A DNA stretch of 22,390 nucleotides. It comes from Selaginella moellendorffii (Eukaryota; Streptophyta; Lycopodiopsida; Selaginellales; Selaginellaceae). Positions 20,528-22,390 of this stretch are shown here, piece after piece. Each line of letters opens with the position of its first letter. Within the stretch, counting starts at the first letter, position 1. A program made the position numbers and the translations under genes. The notes beneath the pieces are model-generated. The model made no database searches. It was not told where the DNA came from and saw nothing but the letters and a program-made list of their open reading frames with translations. The stretch is from contig NW_003314451.1 in the NCBI RefSeq assembly GCF_000143415.4, positions 1-22,390 of the forward strand, in the 5' to 3' direction.

Positions 20528-20659
20528 TTCTTATGCCTGATTAAAGTATAATTCCCAGACAAGACTTAGGATTTATAATTACTCAAAAGAAAAGTCCACG
20601 GTAGACTTTTCCCACGCTGCAAAGCAATGGAGCGGCGCTAGTGGTGATCACCGACGAGC
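20528..20659. promoter_or_regulatory. short divergent intergenic region, probable shared promoter
   Basis: About 130 bp separate the minus-strand segment from the ATG of kinase copy 2. It contains an interrupted palindrome, AAAAGTC (20590-20596) and GACTTTT (20604-20610), and AT-rich motifs such as TTTATAATTA near 20570. A related GAAAAGTC...TTTTCC stretch precedes kinase copy 1 near 12640. A promoter role is inferred from position. Confidence 0.4.
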
Positions 20660-22372
20660 ATGGCAGCAGCGAATTTGCTCGAGGCGATTCGAATCGCGGA
20701 CAAGGTTGGCACAAGATCCACGAACACAAACTCGAGCAAGGTCTGTAGAAACCAATGTAGGATCCTCATCGCGGCGGTCGGCTATGTCCGAGACTATCTC
20801 AAGCAAATCCAGGATCTCAACTTCGCGAGCAACAGGCGAGCCTTCGTATGGGACGAAACCGTGGCTGTCCTTAAAAGAGGCCTCCATCTCCTCAAGTCAT
20901 GCCAAGAGGGCGATTGGATCGCTCGGAGCCTGCTGTTTGAGGAAAGCTGCGATGATTTCCAGAGCATTTACGCCGAGATCTACAACTGCGTCGAGCTCGT
21001 CAGCGTCTATCTCTTTCAGCTGGCACCGTCCACCTCGCACAGATCCAGGATTGCCGAGGCTTACAACTCGTGCCTCATGAGGCAGAATTCGAGCAGCATG
21101 CTGGAAGAAGCCGGAAGGAACGATCGGAAGGAGCTCATGGCTCTCGCAATGAACCAAGAGCCGGGAAGCCTGACGACCGAGACAGAACGAGCCAAAGAGA
21201 TACTCTGCTCCATGCTCCTGGGAAACAAGTCAGTGATCAACCACAAGGAACTCAAGCTGAGAACACACCTGGGACAAGGAGCTTACGGAACCGTGTACGA
21301 AGCAATCTGGCTCGGTCACAAGTTCGCGGTGAAAGTCTTCGCTCAAGGTGACACCAGCTTCGCCAAAGAGCTCGCGGTTCTCGGAGCTCACAAGCATCCC
21401 AACGTGTTGCACATTGCCGGCCATTCTTTCGATGGAGAGAAGCGGCAGTACTCGCTGGTGATGGAGAAGATGGACATGGACCTGGCAAACTACCTCCTCA
21501 AGAAGAACTCCCTCTCGTTGCTGTCGATCGTGGCAGTGATGCTCCAAGTCGCTACTGGCATGGCTTGGCTTCACTCGAAGAACGTAATCCACCGGGACCT
21601 CAAGCCGCAGAACATCTTGGTTGGCGAAGAAGACAACGATCTCGTGAGTATCAGGATTGCCGACTTTGGAGTCTCGAGGCCCGATTTCATCTCCTCCCTC
21701 ATCAGCGAAGCCACCCCCAAGCAAGGCACCAGAAACTTCATGGCACCAGAAGTGTGGACCAGCGAGCGCTACACGAAGAAGGCCGACGTTTACAGCTACG
21801 GGATGCTGAGCTACCAGCTTGTCACTGGAAACATTCCGTTCAAGGTCGGGATGGACATGGAGCAAGTCCTTCGAGGCAAGCGTCCTGAGATACCAGCCAC
21901 CTGTCCAGAGTTCCTGTCGCAGCTCATGCGGGAATGCTGGAACCACGATGCGAAAGAGAGGCCTTCCTTCTCGGATATCTGCGAGCGGCTGAAGCAGCTC
22001 AAATCCAGGATCATCACTGGCACCGACTCCACCGACGAGCTACGAGCCAAGTTGGTTGAAGCAGCCAGGTCATCTTCCTCTTCTTCGTACTCGTCGTCTT
22101 CCTCGTCCTCGTCGCACAGCAGGACTCGAGTAAACCTGGATTCTCTTGTCCAAGCGACTGAGAAGCTTTGGACCCAAAATCCCCCGCCTTCCCGTGTCCA
22201 GGTAACTCTTTTGCTTTATGTAACTTCTGGAGCTCACCACCTTTGGGTTCAGCCGGTACCACACCGTCCTCACCACGTCGCACCATTACCAAAACCAGAT
22301 AAAAGGACCGAGCTCTTCGAACTGGTAAAGAACGGCCTCATCATAACGCCTTCGAGAAAGCTCTGTCCCTGA
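20660..22372 (+). CDS. TKL kinase-EDC4/VARICOSE-like fusion gene, copy 2 (tail frameshifted)
   Basis: ATG at 20660 (MAAANLLEAIRIADKV). Residues 1 to about 190 are mostly helical with no named domain I can prove. The kinase domain spans about 198-446: LGQGAYGTV 204-212, AVK Lys225, probable helix-C Glu237, HRDLKPQN from 311, DFG 335-337, APE 362-364, ending ERPSFSDIC. All catalytic residues are present, and the TKL (Raf/MLK-like) type is suggested by GTRNFMAPEVW. A Ser run (471-485) follows. Intron 22202-22252 is 51 bp, GT-AG, with no stop, so splicing or retention both keep frame. The tail begins PVPHRP, TELFELVKNGL like copy 1, but one base is missing at about 22345, ending the protein at TGA 22370-22372 instead of continuing through the EDC4-like domain. 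The window ends at 22390, so the rest is unseen. Likely a working Ser/Thr kinase, without its scaffold tail. Confidence 0.85.
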   Translation: MAAANLLEAIRIADKVGTRSTNTNSSKVCRNQCRILIAAVGYVRDYLKQIQDLNFASNRRAFVWDETVAVLKRGLHLLKSCQEGDWIARSLLFEESCDDFQSIYAEIYNCVELVSVYLFQLAPSTSHRSRIAEAYNSCLMRQNSSSMLEEAGRNDRKELMALAMNQEPGSLTTETERAKEILCSMLLGNKSVINHKELKLRTHLGQGAYGTVYEAIWLGHKFAVKVFAQGDTSFAKELAVLGAHKHPNVLHIAGHSFDGEKRQYSLVMEKMDMDLANYLLKKNSLSLLSIVAVMLQVATGMAWLHSKNVIHRDLKPQNILVGEEDNDLVSIRIADFGVSRPDFISSLISEATPKQGTRNFMAPEVWTSERYTKKADVYSYGMLSYQLVTGNIPFKVGMDMEQVLRGKRPEIPATCPEFLSQLMRECWNHDAKERPSFSDICERLKQLKSRIITGTDSTDELRAKLVEAARSSSSSSYSSSSSSSSHSRTRVNLDSLVQATEKLWTQNPPPSRVQVTLLLYVTSGAHHLWVQPVPHRPHHVAPLPKPDKRTELFELVKNGLIITPSRKLCP

Positions 22373-22390
22373 ACGATCCTTCCACGGTCT

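Overview
This looks like a plant nuclear segment, most likely from a lycophyte such as Selaginella. That is inferred from intron lengths of 49-55 bp, a plant-type tyrosine-kinase-like (TKL) kinase family in tandem, and plant LTR retrotransposons primed by initiator tRNA-Met. No database search was run.

Layout. Positions 1-3340 are AT-rich and almost gene-free. They hold a degraded minus-strand trihelix-like ORF, a palindrome, a 283-bp foldback element and a degenerate CCTCCTCATAT-type repeat. Positions 3341-10764 are a complete, very young LTR retrotransposon on the minus strand: LTRs of 1281 and 1144 bp, 5-bp target duplication ATGAG, PBS, PPT, and a 5-kb interior with no gag/pol, so it is non-autonomous (LARD-like). 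Positions 10770-12640 are AT-rich with no recognised gene.

The gene-rich part starts at 12.7 kb. Two tandem, same-strand copies of a TKL kinase gene lie at 12701-14801 and 20660-22390. Both have an N-terminal helical region, a kinase domain, a Ser-rich linker, and then, across short introns, a tail resembling the C-terminal domain of the mRNA-decapping scaffold EDC4/VARICOSE. I regard this kinase-decapping-scaffold fusion as the most interesting item. The two copies are broken in different places. Copy 1 has a 53-bp frameshifting deletion before the kinase and an HRD-to-HWD change, but an intact EDC4-like tail. Copy 2 has an intact kinase but a 1-bp frameshift in the tail.

Between them, 14796-19681 is an older, decayed Ty3/gypsy (chromovirus-like) element. 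It has 221-222 bp LTRs, about ten in-frame stops and one frameshift. It inserted exactly between the penultimate sense codon and the stop codon of kinase copy 1, so the LTR supplies a new stop after one extra codon. The same insertion cut the 3' end of a small convergent minus-strand gene (19682-20047). A second minus-strand coding-like segment (20068-20527) lies head-to-head with kinase copy 2 across a promoter-sized gap.
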